From the NCBI GenBank assembly GCA_964477035.1, contig CAYZCW010000005.1:62001-126000 (forward strand): 64,000 bases of DNA. Direction: 5' to 3'. Origin of the DNA: SLSG01 sp964477035 (GTDB taxonomy: Bacteria; Bacteroidota; Bacteroidia; Bacteroidales; UBA7960). The translations under genes and the position numbers were made by a program. The notes under the pieces were generated by a model. It was not told the origin of the DNA and did not search any database. It saw nothing but the letters and a program-made list of their open reading frames with translations. Positions 6,843 through 15,470 of this stretch are shown here, one piece after another. Every line of letters starts with the position of its first letter. The first letter of the stretch is position 1.

Positions 6843-9782
6843 CTACAGTCCGATCCCGATTCCCATGGAAATGGTACGCACCTGCGGGTGGGTAAAAAAG
6901 TCGGTCCCCAGCACGAGGTCCGACGGCCCGGCATAGTTGACCTCCGGGTCCATCCCGCTGTAGTTGGTGAAGGTCAGCAGGTTCTGTGCCGTCAGGTACA
7001 CCCTCGCATTCTGGATGCGCAGGCGGTCGGTCCAGCCGCTGCCCAGGTCGTACGACAAGGTCACGTTTTTCAAGCGCAGGTAAGACCCGTCCTCGATGAA
7101 GCGGGAGGAGATGCGGTTGTTGTTGTTGGGGTCGAGCGCCGTGGCGCGGGGCACGTCGGTGATGTCTCCAGGCTGCCTCCAGCGCCGGAGCACGGCCGTG
7201 GTCTGGTTGTCCGATCCCTTCATGGACTCGATGTAGATGCGCGTTCCGTTAAAAATATCGTTGCCGTAGGAGAACTGCAAAAAGACGCTCAGCTCCAGCT
7301 TGCCGTAACGCAACCGGTTGGTGAGCCCCCCGGTGAAGTCCGGGTTGGGATCCCCGATCCTGGTGCGGTCCTCGGCCGTCAGCTGCCCGTCTCCGTTGGT
7401 ATCGGCAAACACGATGTCGCCCGTGGAGGGATCCACCCCCAGGCTTTCGTACCCGTAAAAGATGCCCAGGGGCTCGCCGACCCGCACACTGTTGCTGCCG
7501 CGTCCCAGGTTATCGAGGGGCTGGTTGTTGTACAGCGACAGGATCTTGTTGCGGTTGCGGCTGATGTTAAAGGAGGTGTTCCAGGAAAACGCCTGGTTGT
7601 TGATGTTCACGGTGTTGATGGCCACCTCAACGCCTTTATTCTCCAGTTCCCCGATGTTGGAGGTGATGCTGCCGTAGCCGGAGGTGTAGGAGATGGGACG
7701 GCTGAACAGCAAATCGCGCGTCTGGTTGTTGTAGTAGTCGATGGTCAGTTCGATGCGGTCGTCCAGCAGGCCAATATCCACCCCGATGTTCCGCTGGTAA
7801 GTGGTTTCCCATTTCAGGTCCGGATTGGCCAGTCCGCGCGGGTAGATCCCCGCCTGTCCGAAATAGTTGGCGCCCCCGCCAAACAGGGCCAGGTAGGCAA
7901 AGTCCGGAATGCCGTCGTTTCCGGTCACTCCGTACCCGGCACGCCAGCGCCATTCACTGACCGGGAGGTTCAGCCGCCGGAAGAACGGCTCCTCCGACAT
8001 GCGCCAGGCCAGGGAGACCGCCGGGAAGAAACCATAGCGGTTCGCTTCCCCGAAACGGGAGGACCCGTCATAGCGTGCGGTGAACGAAAGGATGTAGCGG
8101 TAGAGGTAGTTGTAGCGCAGCTGCCCGAAGATGGAGTTGATGCCGCGGTCGGTCGCATTGGCTGATGCATTGGAGATCGTCCCGGCCTCGCTCACATACT
8201 GAAAGTACGGGTTGGGAAAGTCCACCCCGCGGATAAACTGGTTGCGGCGCTGGAACAGTTCGAAGGAATACCCCCCGAGCACCTCCAGGTTGTGGTCTTC
8301 GAAAAAGGTGTCGGCATAGCGTACCGTATTGTTCGACACGATGTTCAGCACATTGCTCTGGGCCTCCAGGCCGATGCCGTTGGAGCGGGCCCCCTGCCGG
8401 GTGGTGGCGGGGTCGTAGCTGTGTTCCCTGAGGCTCAGGTAATCGAATCCCCATTTGGTGCTGAGGGTCAGCTTGGGAATCAGCTGGTAGTTGGCGAACA
8501 TATTGCCCAGGGTGCGGTAGGAGTGGGCCTCGTTGACCGCCTCCAGGCCGATGGCCACCGGGTTGGCGAAAGGGGCATCCTCATTGTAGGAGCCATCTGC
8601 ATTATATACCGGGTAGATGGCCGGGTTGGCGATGGCATTGGCCAGGGGGGCGTTGAGCGACTGGTCGCCCTCCACCCTTTGGTTAAAGGAGTAGGACAGC
8701 CCGGTGCTCAGTCCGATGTCCAGCTTGTCACTCACCTGGTGGTCCAGGTTCACCCGCCCGCTGAGGCGGTCGTAGGAAGTGCCGATCAGCACCCCTTCCT
8801 GGCTGAAGTAGTTCCCCGACACAAAGAATTTGGTCTTCTGGTCGCCTCCGCTGGCCGACAACTCATAGTTGGCCGTCGGGGCCGTGCGCAGCACCTCGCT
8901 GAGCCAGTCGGTATCGACGGGATCCTGGGGGTTGGCCTCGGTGCCTTTGAGCTCGTGCCACTGGGCGGCATCGAGCATCTCCAGGCGGTTTTCAATGTCC
9001 TGCAGGCCGTAGGTTCCCTGGATGCGCAGCTGGGTGTCGCGCGCTGCACCCCGCCTGGTGGTGATCAGGATGACCCCGTTGGTGGCCCTGGCCCCATAGA
9101 TCGCGGCGGCGGAGGCATCTTTAAGCACGGTCACAGACTCGATATCATTCGGGTTGATGTCGGACAAGGCATCGATGCCCTGCCCGCTGAAACCCACCTG
9201 TCCATAGTTGCCGGTCGTCACCGGAATACCGTCCACCACCACGAGGGGGGCGTTCCCGGCGGATATGGAGCTGTTCCCCCGTATTCGAATGGCATTGGCG
9301 GCACCCGGCGTACCCGAGCTCTGGGTGATCTGCAGGCCGGCCGAGCGTCCCTGCAGCACCCCGTCGATCGTGCGCAGGGTCGACTCCTGCAGCTCCTCCC
9401 CGGCCACCACGCCCACCGAGCCGGAAATCAGGCGGCGGGATTCGGTGCTGTAGCCGGTCACGACAATTTCGCCCAGCTGGGCCACCTCGGAGCGCATGCG
9501 CACATGGATCACACTGCGCCCTTCCACAGGGATCTGCTGGGTGACCATGCCCACGAAAGAGAATACCAGCACATCGCCGGCATCCGCCTGGATTTCATAG
9601 CGGCCGTCGGCATCGGTGATGGTTCCCCGGGAGGTTCCCTCCACCATGACGGTCACCCCCGGCAGGGTAATGTCACCGTCTGTGACGGAGGTGACCACCC
9701 CGCTGACCCGGAGCTGCTGTGCGCCCAGGTTGAGGCACGCCCCCAGGGTGAACAGAAAAATCAAAATGGCTTGCTTCTTCAT
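6843..9782 (-). CDS. susC: SusC/RagA-type TonB-linked outer-membrane transporter
   Basis: 979 residues: signal peptide (1-21), carboxypeptidase-regulatory-like beta domain (about 25-105), TonB plug domain with the family signature around GEIVVTGY (about 108) and VDGIPV (about 185), then a 22-strand barrel to the C-terminus. With the neighbouring SusD it forms a TonB-powered pedal-bin importer for large ligands. No extra N-terminal STN domain is present, so no direct anti-sigma signalling is implied. No ECF sigma factor, anti-sigma factor or hybrid regulator lies beside the pair, unlike many SusCD loci. A repeat-rich 64-bp spacer separates it from iadA upstream. Confidence 0.97.
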   Translation of the reverse strand: MKKQAILIFLFTLGACLNLGAQQLRVSGVVTSVTDGDITLPGVTVMVEGTSRGTITDADGRYEIQADAGDVLVFSFVGMVTQQIPVEGRSVIHVRMRSEVAQLGEIVVTGYSTESRRLISGSVGVVAGEELQESTLRTIDGVLQGRSAGLQITQSSGTPGAANAIRIRGNSSISAGNAPLVVVDGIPVTTGNYGQVGFSGQGIDALSDINPNDIESVTVLKDASAAAIYGARATNGVILITTRRGAARDTQLRIQGTYGLQDIENRLEMLDAAQWHELKGTEANPQDPVDTDWLSEVLRTAPTANYELSASGGDQKTKFFVSGNYFSQEGVLIGTSYDRLSGRVNLDHQVSDKLDIGLSTGLSYSFNQRVEGDQSLNAPLANAIANPAIYPVYNADGSYNEDAPFANPVAIGLEAVNEAHSYRTLGNMFANYQLIPKLTLSTKWGFDYLSLREHSYDPATTRQGARSNGIGLEAQSNVLNIVSNNTVRYADTFFEDHNLEVLGGYSFELFQRRNQFIRGVDFPNPYFQYVSEAGTISNASANATDRGINSIFGQLRYNYLYRYILSFTARYDGSSRFGEANRYGFFPAVSLAWRMSEEPFFRRLNLPVSEWRWRAGYGVTGNDGIPDFAYLALFGGGANYFGQAGIYPRGLANPDLKWETTYQRNIGVDIGLLDDRIELTIDYYNNQTRDLLFSRPISYTSGYGSITSNIGELENKGVEVAINTVNINNQAFSWNTSFNISRNRNKILSLYNNQPLDNLGRGSNSVRVGEPLGIFYGYESLGVDPSTGDIVFADTNGDGQLTAEDRTRIGDPNPDFTGGLTNRLRYGKLELSVFLQFSYGNDIFNGTRIYIESMKGSDNQTTAVLRRWRQPGDITDVPRATALDPNNNNRISSRFIEDGSYLRLKNVTLSYDLGSGWTDRLRIQNARVYLTAQNLLTFTNYSGMDPEVNYAGPSDLVLGTDFFTHPQVRTISMGIGIGL

Positions 9783-9846
9783 AGTATGGTTGGCTATTGG
9801 TTATTGGCTATTGGCTGTTGGTTGTTGGCTATTGGCTGTTGGCTGG
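9783..9846 (-). repeat. AGCCAAC/AACCAAC-type repeats in the susC leader
   Basis: The whole iadA-susC spacer consists, on the coding strand, of short units such as CCAATAGCC, CCAACAGCC and AACCAAC. The 19-mer AGCCAACAACCAACAGCCA (9812-9830, minus strand) recurs exactly before the epimerase gene at 57231-57249. Its function is unknown. It lies where the ribosome must initiate, so a translation-enhancing or slippage-prone leader is possible. Confidence 0.8.
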
Positions 9847-11004
9847 CTATTCGTAGCTTCCTTTGCGCAGCAGCTTCCCTTCCTGCACCATCAGGGCGCC
9901 CATGGCCGCCACGTGCACGATCTCAAAGCCTTCGGAGAGCACCACCAGGTCGGCATCCATGCCCGCGGCCAGCCGGCCCTTGGCCGAAAGGCCCAGGATG
10001 GTGGCCACATTGGACGTCACCGTCTGCAGGGCATCCTCCAGGGCGATCCCTTCCTGCGTCACGGCATCGCGCAACTCGGTGAAGAGCGACAGGGGGCTGC
10101 CCGTTTCCAGGCGGACCAGCCGGCCCTGGTCGTCGAAATGGGGCAGGGAGCCACAGGCGTCGCTGCTCAGGGTGATGTGCTGCAGCGGCACCCCGGCGGC
10201 GGTCAGCTCCGCGATGGCCCGGGAAGGCTTCACCTCATACTCCGGGAAAAAAGGATAGGAGCTGGTGGTCAGGTCGACATAGCCCTTCTTGCCGTAAGCC
10301 TTGGCTTCTTCAAAGATGTGGTCATTGCGGTTGCAGTGGGTCGGCAAAAACTGCTTCAGAGACAGCTCGCTGTTGGCTTCCACCTCGTACAGGGGACGGA
10401 AGGGGTCGCGGGCGTCGCCCATGTGGATGTTCACGATGCCCGCCTTGCCGCCCAGCATGCCGCCCACCCGGGAGTGGGCCGTCAGCCGCATCAGCTCGTG
10501 CAGGTCCGGGCAGGAGGACCGGTGGTCCGACAGGGCGATCTCCCCCGTGCCGATCACCTCTTCGATCAGGGCGATGTCGCGGCCCACATCGCCCAGGATG
10601 GTGGGTGTGGGCACCTGGTACGCCCCGGTATACATATAAGCGCTCAGCCCCTCTTTTTTCAGTCCTTTGGCCTTCATCAGCACCGACTCCAGGCTGCGGG
10701 CCATGCCGTCGGTGCCCAGGCACCCGACCACGGAGGTCACGCCCGCCCGCAGCAGGGCGCTGAGCTGTATCTCGGGAGTGCGGCTCGCGGGTCCCCCTTC
10801 CCCTCCGGCCCCGGCAATGTGCACATGGGAATCGATCAGTCCGGGGATCATCCGCAGCCCCCCGGTGTCGATCACCAGCAGGCCTTCCACCTTCGGCACT
10901 TTGAGATCGCGCCCGATGGCCAGGATACGGGTTCCGCCCACCAGAACGTCCCTCCTGCCGAGGGGTTCCGGGGCATACAATTCGCAGTTTTTAAACAGGA
11001 TCAT
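9847..11004 (-). CDS. iadA: Isoaspartyl dipeptidase (beta-aspartyl peptidase, metallo-type)
   Basis: 385 residues from MILFKNCEL, close to the 390 of the Escherichia coli enzyme; a longer upstream extension lacks family similarity. An amidohydrolase fold with all metal and carbamate positions visible: HVH in IDSHVHIAG, the carboxylated lysine in GGMLGGKAG, histidines in NIHMGD and LPTHCNRN, and the catalytic aspartate in LSSDACGS. The enzyme hydrolyses beta-aspartyl dipeptides in the cytoplasm (no signal peptide). It is the first gene of the operon that continues with susC, susD, the PKD lipoprotein, cyanophycinase and yfcC, and would take the beta-Asp-Arg dipeptides a cyanophycinase releases. 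The gene is divergent from deoC, with 291 bp between the starts. Confidence 0.94.
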   Translation of the reverse strand: MILFKNCELYAPEPLGRRDVLVGGTRILAIGRDLKVPKVEGLLVIDTGGLRMIPGLIDSHVHIAGAGGEGGPASRTPEIQLSALLRAGVTSVVGCLGTDGMARSLESVLMKAKGLKKEGLSAYMYTGAYQVPTPTILGDVGRDIALIEEVIGTGEIALSDHRSSCPDLHELMRLTAHSRVGGMLGGKAGIVNIHMGDARDPFRPLYEVEANSELSLKQFLPTHCNRNDHIFEEAKAYGKKGYVDLTTSSYPFFPEYEVKPSRAIAELTAAGVPLQHITLSSDACGSLPHFDDQGRLVRLETGSPLSLFTELRDAVTQEGIALEDALQTVTSNVATILGLSAKGRLAAGMDADLVVLSEGFEIVHVAAMGALMVQEGKLLRKGSYE

Positions 11005-11271
11005 GCGTCGGTCGGATTGGTTAATCCCGGCACGGCCCTCCTGAACACCCACGGGCTGCCTTCTTCGGGAAACCGTTCGCGGGCAGCTTGCCGGTGGTTT
11101 GAGGGTGGCCTTCCCGGGAAACATATATGCAATAATAACAAGATTTTGGCTGCCTTAAAAGAATCAGGGCTTGTATCTTCACCGCATGAATGTGTGAACC
11201 GCTTGCCGGATTTTCCGGACAAAGAAAGGGCGAACGGTCGGCGGCCGGCCACTCCTGTGGGCAGAAAATCG

Positions 11272-11279
11272 TATTTTTG
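11272..11279 (+). promoter_or_regulatory. TATTTTTG promoter -7 element of deoC
   Basis: A perfect match to the Bacteroidota TAnnTTTG element, 16 bases before the deoC ATG, giving a leader of only about ten bases. No clear TTTG -33 element was seen. Confidence 0.65.
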
Positions 11280-11295
11280 AAAAAAAAACAATGCC

Positions 11296-12177
11296 ATGAC
11301 AGACTTTTCCGGGACCCCCGATCTGAACGATGCGGAAATCGCAAAAACCGTCAAAAAACTGCTGAAAGCCGGCCATCCGGACATCGTGCTGCCGGGCGAC
11401 TTCGCCCGCATGCTGGGCATGGTCGATCTGACCACCCTGGAAGGGGCCGATAACACCGAGAAGGTCCGCCAGCTATGCAGGAAAGCCATAAGCTATGACG
11501 CCCGGGGCGACGGCCTGCCCAATGTGGCTGCCGTCTGTGTGTATCCCACCCTGGTGGGCACGGCCCGGCAGGCGCTGGAGGGCAGCGGCGTGCGCGTCGC
11601 CTCCGTGGCCGGGGCCTTCCCTTCGGGACAGTCGCCCCTGGATATCCGCCTGCAGGAGGTCCGCCATGCCGTGGCGGAAGGGGCCGATGAGATCGACATG
11701 GTGATCTCCCGGGGCCGTTTCCTGGAAGGGGATTACAACTACGTATATGATGAGGTGGCGGCCCACCGGGAGGCCTGCGGCAAAGCCACCCTGAAGGTCA
11801 TCCTCGAGACCGGGGAGCTGAAGACCGCCACGAATATCCGCCGTGCCAGCGAGATCGCCATCTCGGCCGGCGCCCATTTCATCAAGACCTCCACCGGCAA
11901 GGTGCAGCCTGCGGCCACCCTGGAGGCCATGCTGGTGATGCTGCAGGCCATCGCCAGCCATCACGAAAAGACCGGCACGCGCATCGGCATCAAGCCCGCC
12001 GGGGGCATCTCCGACGCCCACACCGCGCTGCTGTTCTATACCCTGGTGATGCATGTGCCGGGCAAGGAGTGGCTCCACAAGGACCTGATGCGCTTCGGCG
12101 CCAGCCGCCTGGCCGACGCCCTGGCCGATTCCGCCACGGGAAGCCGCACCACCCTGGCCGGCAACGGCGGTTACTGA
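11296..12177 (+). CDS. deoC: Deoxyribose-phosphate aldolase
   Basis: 293 residues, class I aldolase TIM barrel. The Schiff-base lysine is in FIKTSTGK (near residue 198) and the second active-site lysine in GIKPAGGIS (near residue 235). It splits 2-deoxyribose 5-phosphate into glyceraldehyde 3-phosphate and acetaldehyde in deoxynucleoside catabolism. It is a single gene, not with deoA or deoB. It is divergent from the iadA operon and converges on buk with an intergenic repeat between them. The start ATG follows an A-run (no Shine-Dalgarno). Confidence 0.96.
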   Translation: MTDFSGTPDLNDAEIAKTVKKLLKAGHPDIVLPGDFARMLGMVDLTTLEGADNTEKVRQLCRKAISYDARGDGLPNVAAVCVYPTLVGTARQALEGSGVRVASVAGAFPSGQSPLDIRLQEVRHAVAEGADEIDMVISRGRFLEGDYNYVYDEVAAHREACGKATLKVILETGELKTATNIRRASEIAISAGAHFIKTSTGKVQPAATLEAMLVMLQAIASHHEKTGTRIGIKPAGGISDAHTALLFYTLVMHVPGKEWLHKDLMRFGASRLADALADSATGSRTTLAGNGGY

Positions 12178-12296
12178 TAAACTTGCCTCAGGCGAAACCC
12201 TGTCCGGACGAGCGCATGCCCCCGGCTCAGGGCCAACCACCCTCCGGGATGAGCGCATTTAAACCCCGCAAGGGATTTGCAGCGCGAAAACCGGAG

Positions 12297-12334
12297 TGGC
12301 GCGGGCCGTTAATTCGAAGACAGCGCGAAAACGG
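12297..12334. repeat. Intergenic repeat, copy A (deoC/buk convergent junction)
   Basis: A 38-bp stretch matching 17745-17781 at 32 positions, both containing GGGCCGTT and GACAGCGCGAAA. Both copies sit between convergent genes. Confidence 0.65.
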
Positions 12335-12364
12335 ATAGGGGTGAACCGGCCCCGTCGGTCCGGA

Positions 12365-13441
12365 TTAAGCGTACGTACGCGCTTCGGTTTCCCCTTTGTG
12401 CACCATCAGCCCATTCATGGCCAGGGCGCGCATCTCGTCCTCTCCCGGGTAGACGAAAATCGGGGCAATGTGGCTGATGCGCTCCGAGAGGGCGTCCACG
12501 AAAGGCTTGCCATAGGCGATGCCGCCGGTGAGCAGGATGGCGTCGATCTGGCCTTTGAGCACGGTCGACATGGCCCCCACCTCCTTGGCCACCTGGTAGG
12601 CCATGGCGTCCTGGATGAGCTGCGCCTTTTCGTCGCCCGCCGCGGCCCGCTTCTCCACCTCATAGGCATCGTTGGTTCCCAGGTAGGCCACGAGGCCGCC
12701 CTGCCCGGTAATCATCCTGCGGATGTCCTCCTGTGAATACTTGCCGCTGAAGCACAGGTCGACCAGCGCGCCGGCCGGCAAGGTGCCGCTGCGTTCGGGA
12801 GAGAAGGGCCCGTCTCCGTCCAGCGCCTGGTTCACATCGATCACACGGCCCTGGTGGTGCGCCCCGACACTGATGCCGCCGCCCAGGTGGGCCACGATCA
12901 GGTTGAGCTCCTCGTAGCGGCGGGAAGTCGATTTGGCATGCTGGCGGGCAATGGCCTTCTGGTTCAGGGCATGAAAGATGGACACCCTCTCAAGCAGGGG
13001 ATGGCCCGATACACGGGCGATATCGTCCAGCTCATCGACCACCACCGGGTCGGCGATGAAGGCTTTGGCCCCCGGAATGGAGGCGGCAATATCATGCGCA
13101 ATGAGTCCGCCGAGGTTGCTGGCATGCTCTCCCTGTATGCCGGCCTTAAGGTCTGCAATGAGCGCCTCGTTCACCTCGTAGACCCCCGATGGGATCGGCT
13201 TGACCAGGCCGCCGCGACCCACGACCACCGTGATGTTCTTCACCTCGATGTGGGCATTCTCCAGTTCCTCCAGGATGATGTTCTTGCGGAAGCCGTACTG
13301 GTCAACAATGCGCCGGTACCGGCAAAGCTCCTCGTTGCCGTGCTTGATGTTTTTAAGGAACACCTCCCGGGTATTGCGAAACACGGCGATTTTGGTGGAG
13401 GTGGACCCGGGGTTGATGGCCAGGATCAGTTCTTCTTCCAT
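12365..13441 (-). CDS. buk: Butyrate kinase
   Basis: 358 residues from MEEELILAINPG; the 20-codon upstream extension is repeat-derived and unlikely to be translated. ASKHA-fold acyl kinase with the phosphate-1 loop NPGSTSTK, AHLGGGISVG and the adenosine-loop LLTGGIAYG. It makes butyrate or a branched-chain acid plus ATP from the acyl phosphate supplied by Ptb. It lies 56 bp downstream of ptb in a two-gene operon, which indicates acid-forming fermentation or branched-chain amino-acid catabolism. The spacer carries (A)ACCAAC-type repeats and one CGTCGGAT motif. Confidence 0.96.
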   Translation of the reverse strand: MEEELILAINPGSTSTKIAVFRNTREVFLKNIKHGNEELCRYRRIVDQYGFRKNIILEELENAHIEVKNITVVVGRGGLVKPIPSGVYEVNEALIADLKAGIQGEHASNLGGLIAHDIAASIPGAKAFIADPVVVDELDDIARVSGHPLLERVSIFHALNQKAIARQHAKSTSRRYEELNLIVAHLGGGISVGAHHQGRVIDVNQALDGDGPFSPERSGTLPAGALVDLCFSGKYSQEDIRRMITGQGGLVAYLGTNDAYEVEKRAAAGDEKAQLIQDAMAYQVAKEVGAMSTVLKGQIDAILLTGGIAYGKPFVDALSERISHIAPIFVYPGEDEMRALAMNGLMVHKGETEARTYA

Positions 13442-13482
13442 GGTTGTCAGACTTGTTTGGTTTGGTTGGTTGGTTTGGTTTT

Positions 13483-13490
13483 CGTCGGAT
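13483..13490 (+). repeat. CGTCGGAT motif in the ptb-buk spacer
   Basis: One of 19 copies in the window, in the extended form TTTTCGTCGGATGG, just behind the ptb stop codon. See the finding on this motif. Confidence 0.7.
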
Positions 13491-13497
13491 GGGCCGG

Positions 13498-14394
13498 TCA
13501 CTGAACGGCCGCCGCCAGCGCGATGCTGTGGAGCTTGGTCTCATCGTTGTCGGCCCGGGAGGTCAGTACAATGGGGGCGGCGGCGCCCAGGATGACCGCC
13601 GCGGCGCGTGCTCCGGCAAAATACACGAGCGATTTGTAAATGGCGTTGGCGGCATCGATGTCGTCGGCCACCAGGATATCGGCATCCCCGGCCACCGGGC
13701 TGTCGATGCCTTTGAGTGCGGCGCTCTTCTTGCTGATGGCATTGTCCAGCGCGAGGGGACCGTCCAGGACGCACCCTTTGATCTGTCCGCGGCCACCCAT
13801 CTTGGCCAGTACGGCGGCCTCCACGCTCGACTTCATGTCCGGATTCACCGTTTCCACGGCACTGAGCAGGGCCACCCTGGGCTGGTCGACGCCCAGCTTG
13901 CGGAAATAATTCACCGCATTGTGGATGATGGACACCTTGCCCTGGAGGTCGGGCGCGATGTTCATGGCCGCATCCGACAAGCCCAGGATCTTGTGGTAGC
14001 GCTCCAGCTCAAACAGGGCCAGGTGGGAGATCAGCTCCCCGGTGCGCAGCCCGTATTCCTTGTTGAGGACAGCCCGCAGCAGGCTGGCCGTACCGATGTG
14101 TCCCTTCATGAGGATGTCCGCCTCCCCGGCCCGCACCATCTTCACCGCCTCGGCAGCGGCTTTGTCGTTGTCGGGCTGGTCCACCAGACGAAAAACGCCC
14201 AGGTCAAAGCCCCGGGCGTCTGCGATGGATTGTATTTTTTTCAGGTCACCGATCAGGATGCCGTCGATGATGTCCTTGCCATGGGCATGCACCACGGCAT
14301 CCAGGGCATGCTCATCGTGGGCGGCTACCAGCACCAGCCTCTTGCGGGCATGCTGCCGGGCCATGTCATGAAGTTGTGATAGGGTTTTAAGCAT
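13498..14394 (-). CDS. ptb: Phosphate butyryltransferase
   Basis: 298 residues of the phosphate acetyl/butyryltransferase family. Recognisable stretches are MVRAGEADILMKGHIGT (near residue 90), SDAAMNIAPDL (near 140) and the C-terminal ADILVADDIDAANAIYKSL followed by PIVLTSRADN. It converts butyryl-CoA and phosphate into butyryl phosphate, which the adjacent kinase uses to make ATP. First gene of the ptb-buk operon; a TATTTTTG promoter element lies about 134 bases upstream of the start. Confidence 0.95.
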   Translation of the reverse strand: MLKTLSQLHDMARQHARKRLVLVAAHDEHALDAVVHAHGKDIIDGILIGDLKKIQSIADARGFDLGVFRLVDQPDNDKAAAEAVKMVRAGEADILMKGHIGTASLLRAVLNKEYGLRTGELISHLALFELERYHKILGLSDAAMNIAPDLQGKVSIIHNAVNYFRKLGVDQPRVALLSAVETVNPDMKSSVEAAVLAKMGGRGQIKGCVLDGPLALDNAISKKSAALKGIDSPVAGDADILVADDIDAANAIYKSLVYFAGARAAAVILGAAAPIVLTSRADNDETKLHSIALAAAVQ

Positions 14395-14527
14395 TCTATG
14401 GTGGTGTTTCTGGTTGGTATTTCCGCAACCTCAGGCAGGCGGGCCACAGCCGGCCCGGGCTGCCCCGAACAAGCCATGCCCATCGCAACAGGCCGCTTAC
14501 CGGGGGCTTCCTTTTGGCTGCCCGGAC

Positions 14528-14535
14528 CAAAAATA
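14528..14535 (-). promoter_or_regulatory. TATTTTTG promoter -7 element of ptb-buk
   Basis: A perfect TAnnTTTG match on the minus strand, giving a leader of roughly 125 bases before ptb. It lies just beyond the hsp20 terminator, which fits a separate transcription unit. Confidence 0.6.
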
Positions 14536-14565
14536 CAAAATCTTTTCAAGGGGGGAGGGGGGGGA

Positions 14566-14606
14566 TAAAAAAAACCGGGAAGCCCGGCCGCAGCCAGACT
14601 CCCCGG
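14566..14606 (-). terminator. Rho-independent terminator behind hsp20
   Basis: On the minus strand an 8-bp stem (14599-14606 with 14575-14582, one G-U) encloses a further paired GC-rich part and is followed by eight T. It separates hsp20 from ptb-buk. Confidence 0.85.
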
Positions 14607-14634
14607 TCAAAACAAAACCAAACACTAAACTGTT

Positions 14635-15063
14635 TCAGGCAATTTCAATGCGCTTGCTCAGGCGGGTTTTTTCAGGGTTTTCGCGCGGCACGCCGATGTA
14701 CAGGATGCCGTTCTCGTACCTCGCGGTGATCTTATCCACATCGGTCTGCTCGGGAATGGTGAACGAACGCACAAAGCTACCGGCTTCGAACTCACGGCGG
14801 ATCCAGCTTTCTTCCTTCTGGTTTTCCTCTTCCGGCTTCTCAAATGAAACGCTCAGCAGGTTCTTCTCCACTTCCAGTTTGAAGTCTTCTTTCCTGAGTC
14901 CCGGTGCGGCGATCTGGATTTCGAACTGCTCATCCTTTTCCAGGATATTGGCCGCTACGGCACATCCGCAGTTGCGCTCAAAACGGGTCGGAAATTCGTT
15001 CTCGAAAAAGTTGTCGAACAGGTTCGGGAACATGGGGCGGTTTTGCCATCTGATGATTGTCAT
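14635..15063 (-). CDS. hsp20: Small heat-shock protein (Hsp20 / alpha-crystallin family)
   Basis: 142 residues from MTIIRWQNRP. The alpha-crystallin domain spans about 40-130, with GLRKEDFKLEVEKNLLSVS, ARYENGILYIGVP (the usual L-x-I/V region is LYIGVP) and the short C-terminal RIEIA. It is an ATP-independent holdase chaperone in the cytoplasm. An in-frame upstream extension of 31 codons is rejected because the chosen ATG is preceded by a strong Shine-Dalgarno sequence, rare in this window. Monocistronic, with its own terminator. Confidence 0.95.
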   Translation of the reverse strand: MTIIRWQNRPMFPNLFDNFFENEFPTRFERNCGCAVAANILEKDEQFEIQIAAPGLRKEDFKLEVEKNLLSVSFEKPEEENQKEESWIRREFEAGSFVRSFTIPEQTDVDKITARYENGILYIGVPRENPEKTRLSKRIEIA

Positions 15064-15070
15064 GATTTGG

Positions 15071-15077
15071 TCCTCCT
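15071..15077 (-). promoter_or_regulatory. Strong Shine-Dalgarno of hsp20
   Basis: AAGGAGG lies eight bases upstream of the hsp20 ATG. Most other starts here have A/C-rich leaders without such a motif, so this site decides the start and is itself unusual. Confidence 0.8.
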
Positions 15078-15208
15078 TTTTATTGACGATTGATTGATTT
15101 TCTTTTTTTGCCTGCCGCCCGGCACAACATCCGTGCGGCCATACCACCCCCTTCAATTCCCATGCCCCGGGGGTTTTTCTGTCGTTTTGGCGTATTTTTG
15201 TCTTTTAT

Positions 15209-15216
15209 CGTCGGAT
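15209..15216 (+). repeat. CGTCGGAT motif, intergenic
   Basis: A copy of the over-represented 8-mer, in the form TTTTATCGTCGGATA, nine bases after an orphan TATTTTTG box. Confidence 0.7.
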
Positions 15217-15423
15217 AACGCCGCAACATCCGGCCATTTTGGCGCACAATAGCGGCCTCCCTGGCACGCCAGGGCCGGCCGGGGACAGGCGGGAATGTGC
15301 CTTCAAGCCGGGGCGATCCCCGGCGCACACATTCCATAAACCGCCGGGCGCCTTCTTTCCGGCTGCCCGACAGGATCCCGGAGGGGTATTTGAACCATCC
15401 TCCGGGTGTGGCGTTCCATACAT

Positions 15424-15431
15424 TATCTTTG
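15424..15431 (+). promoter_or_regulatory. TATCTTTG promoter -7 element
   Basis: A TAnnTTTG match 39 bases before the flippase-like gene's ATG. The leader that follows is rich in AACCAAC/AACCGACC. Confidence 0.6.
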
Positions 15432-15470
15432 TATAACCAACAGGAACGGGGCACAACCCGATAACCGACC

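Larger units (their letters stand above)
15064..15470. other. 407-bp gene-free stretch between divergent hsp20 and the flippase-like gene
   Basis: Short open frames on both strands have no family features and look spurious. The stretch holds the hsp20 Shine-Dalgarno, a TATTTTTG box on the plus strand (15193-15200) too far from the next gene to be its obvious promoter, one CGTCGGAT motif (15209-15216) and the TATCTTTG promoter box of the next gene. Confidence 0.6.

Noticed and set aside
9783..9846. CRISPR array
   Set aside because: Units are 5-10 bp with no spacers; a simple leader repeat.
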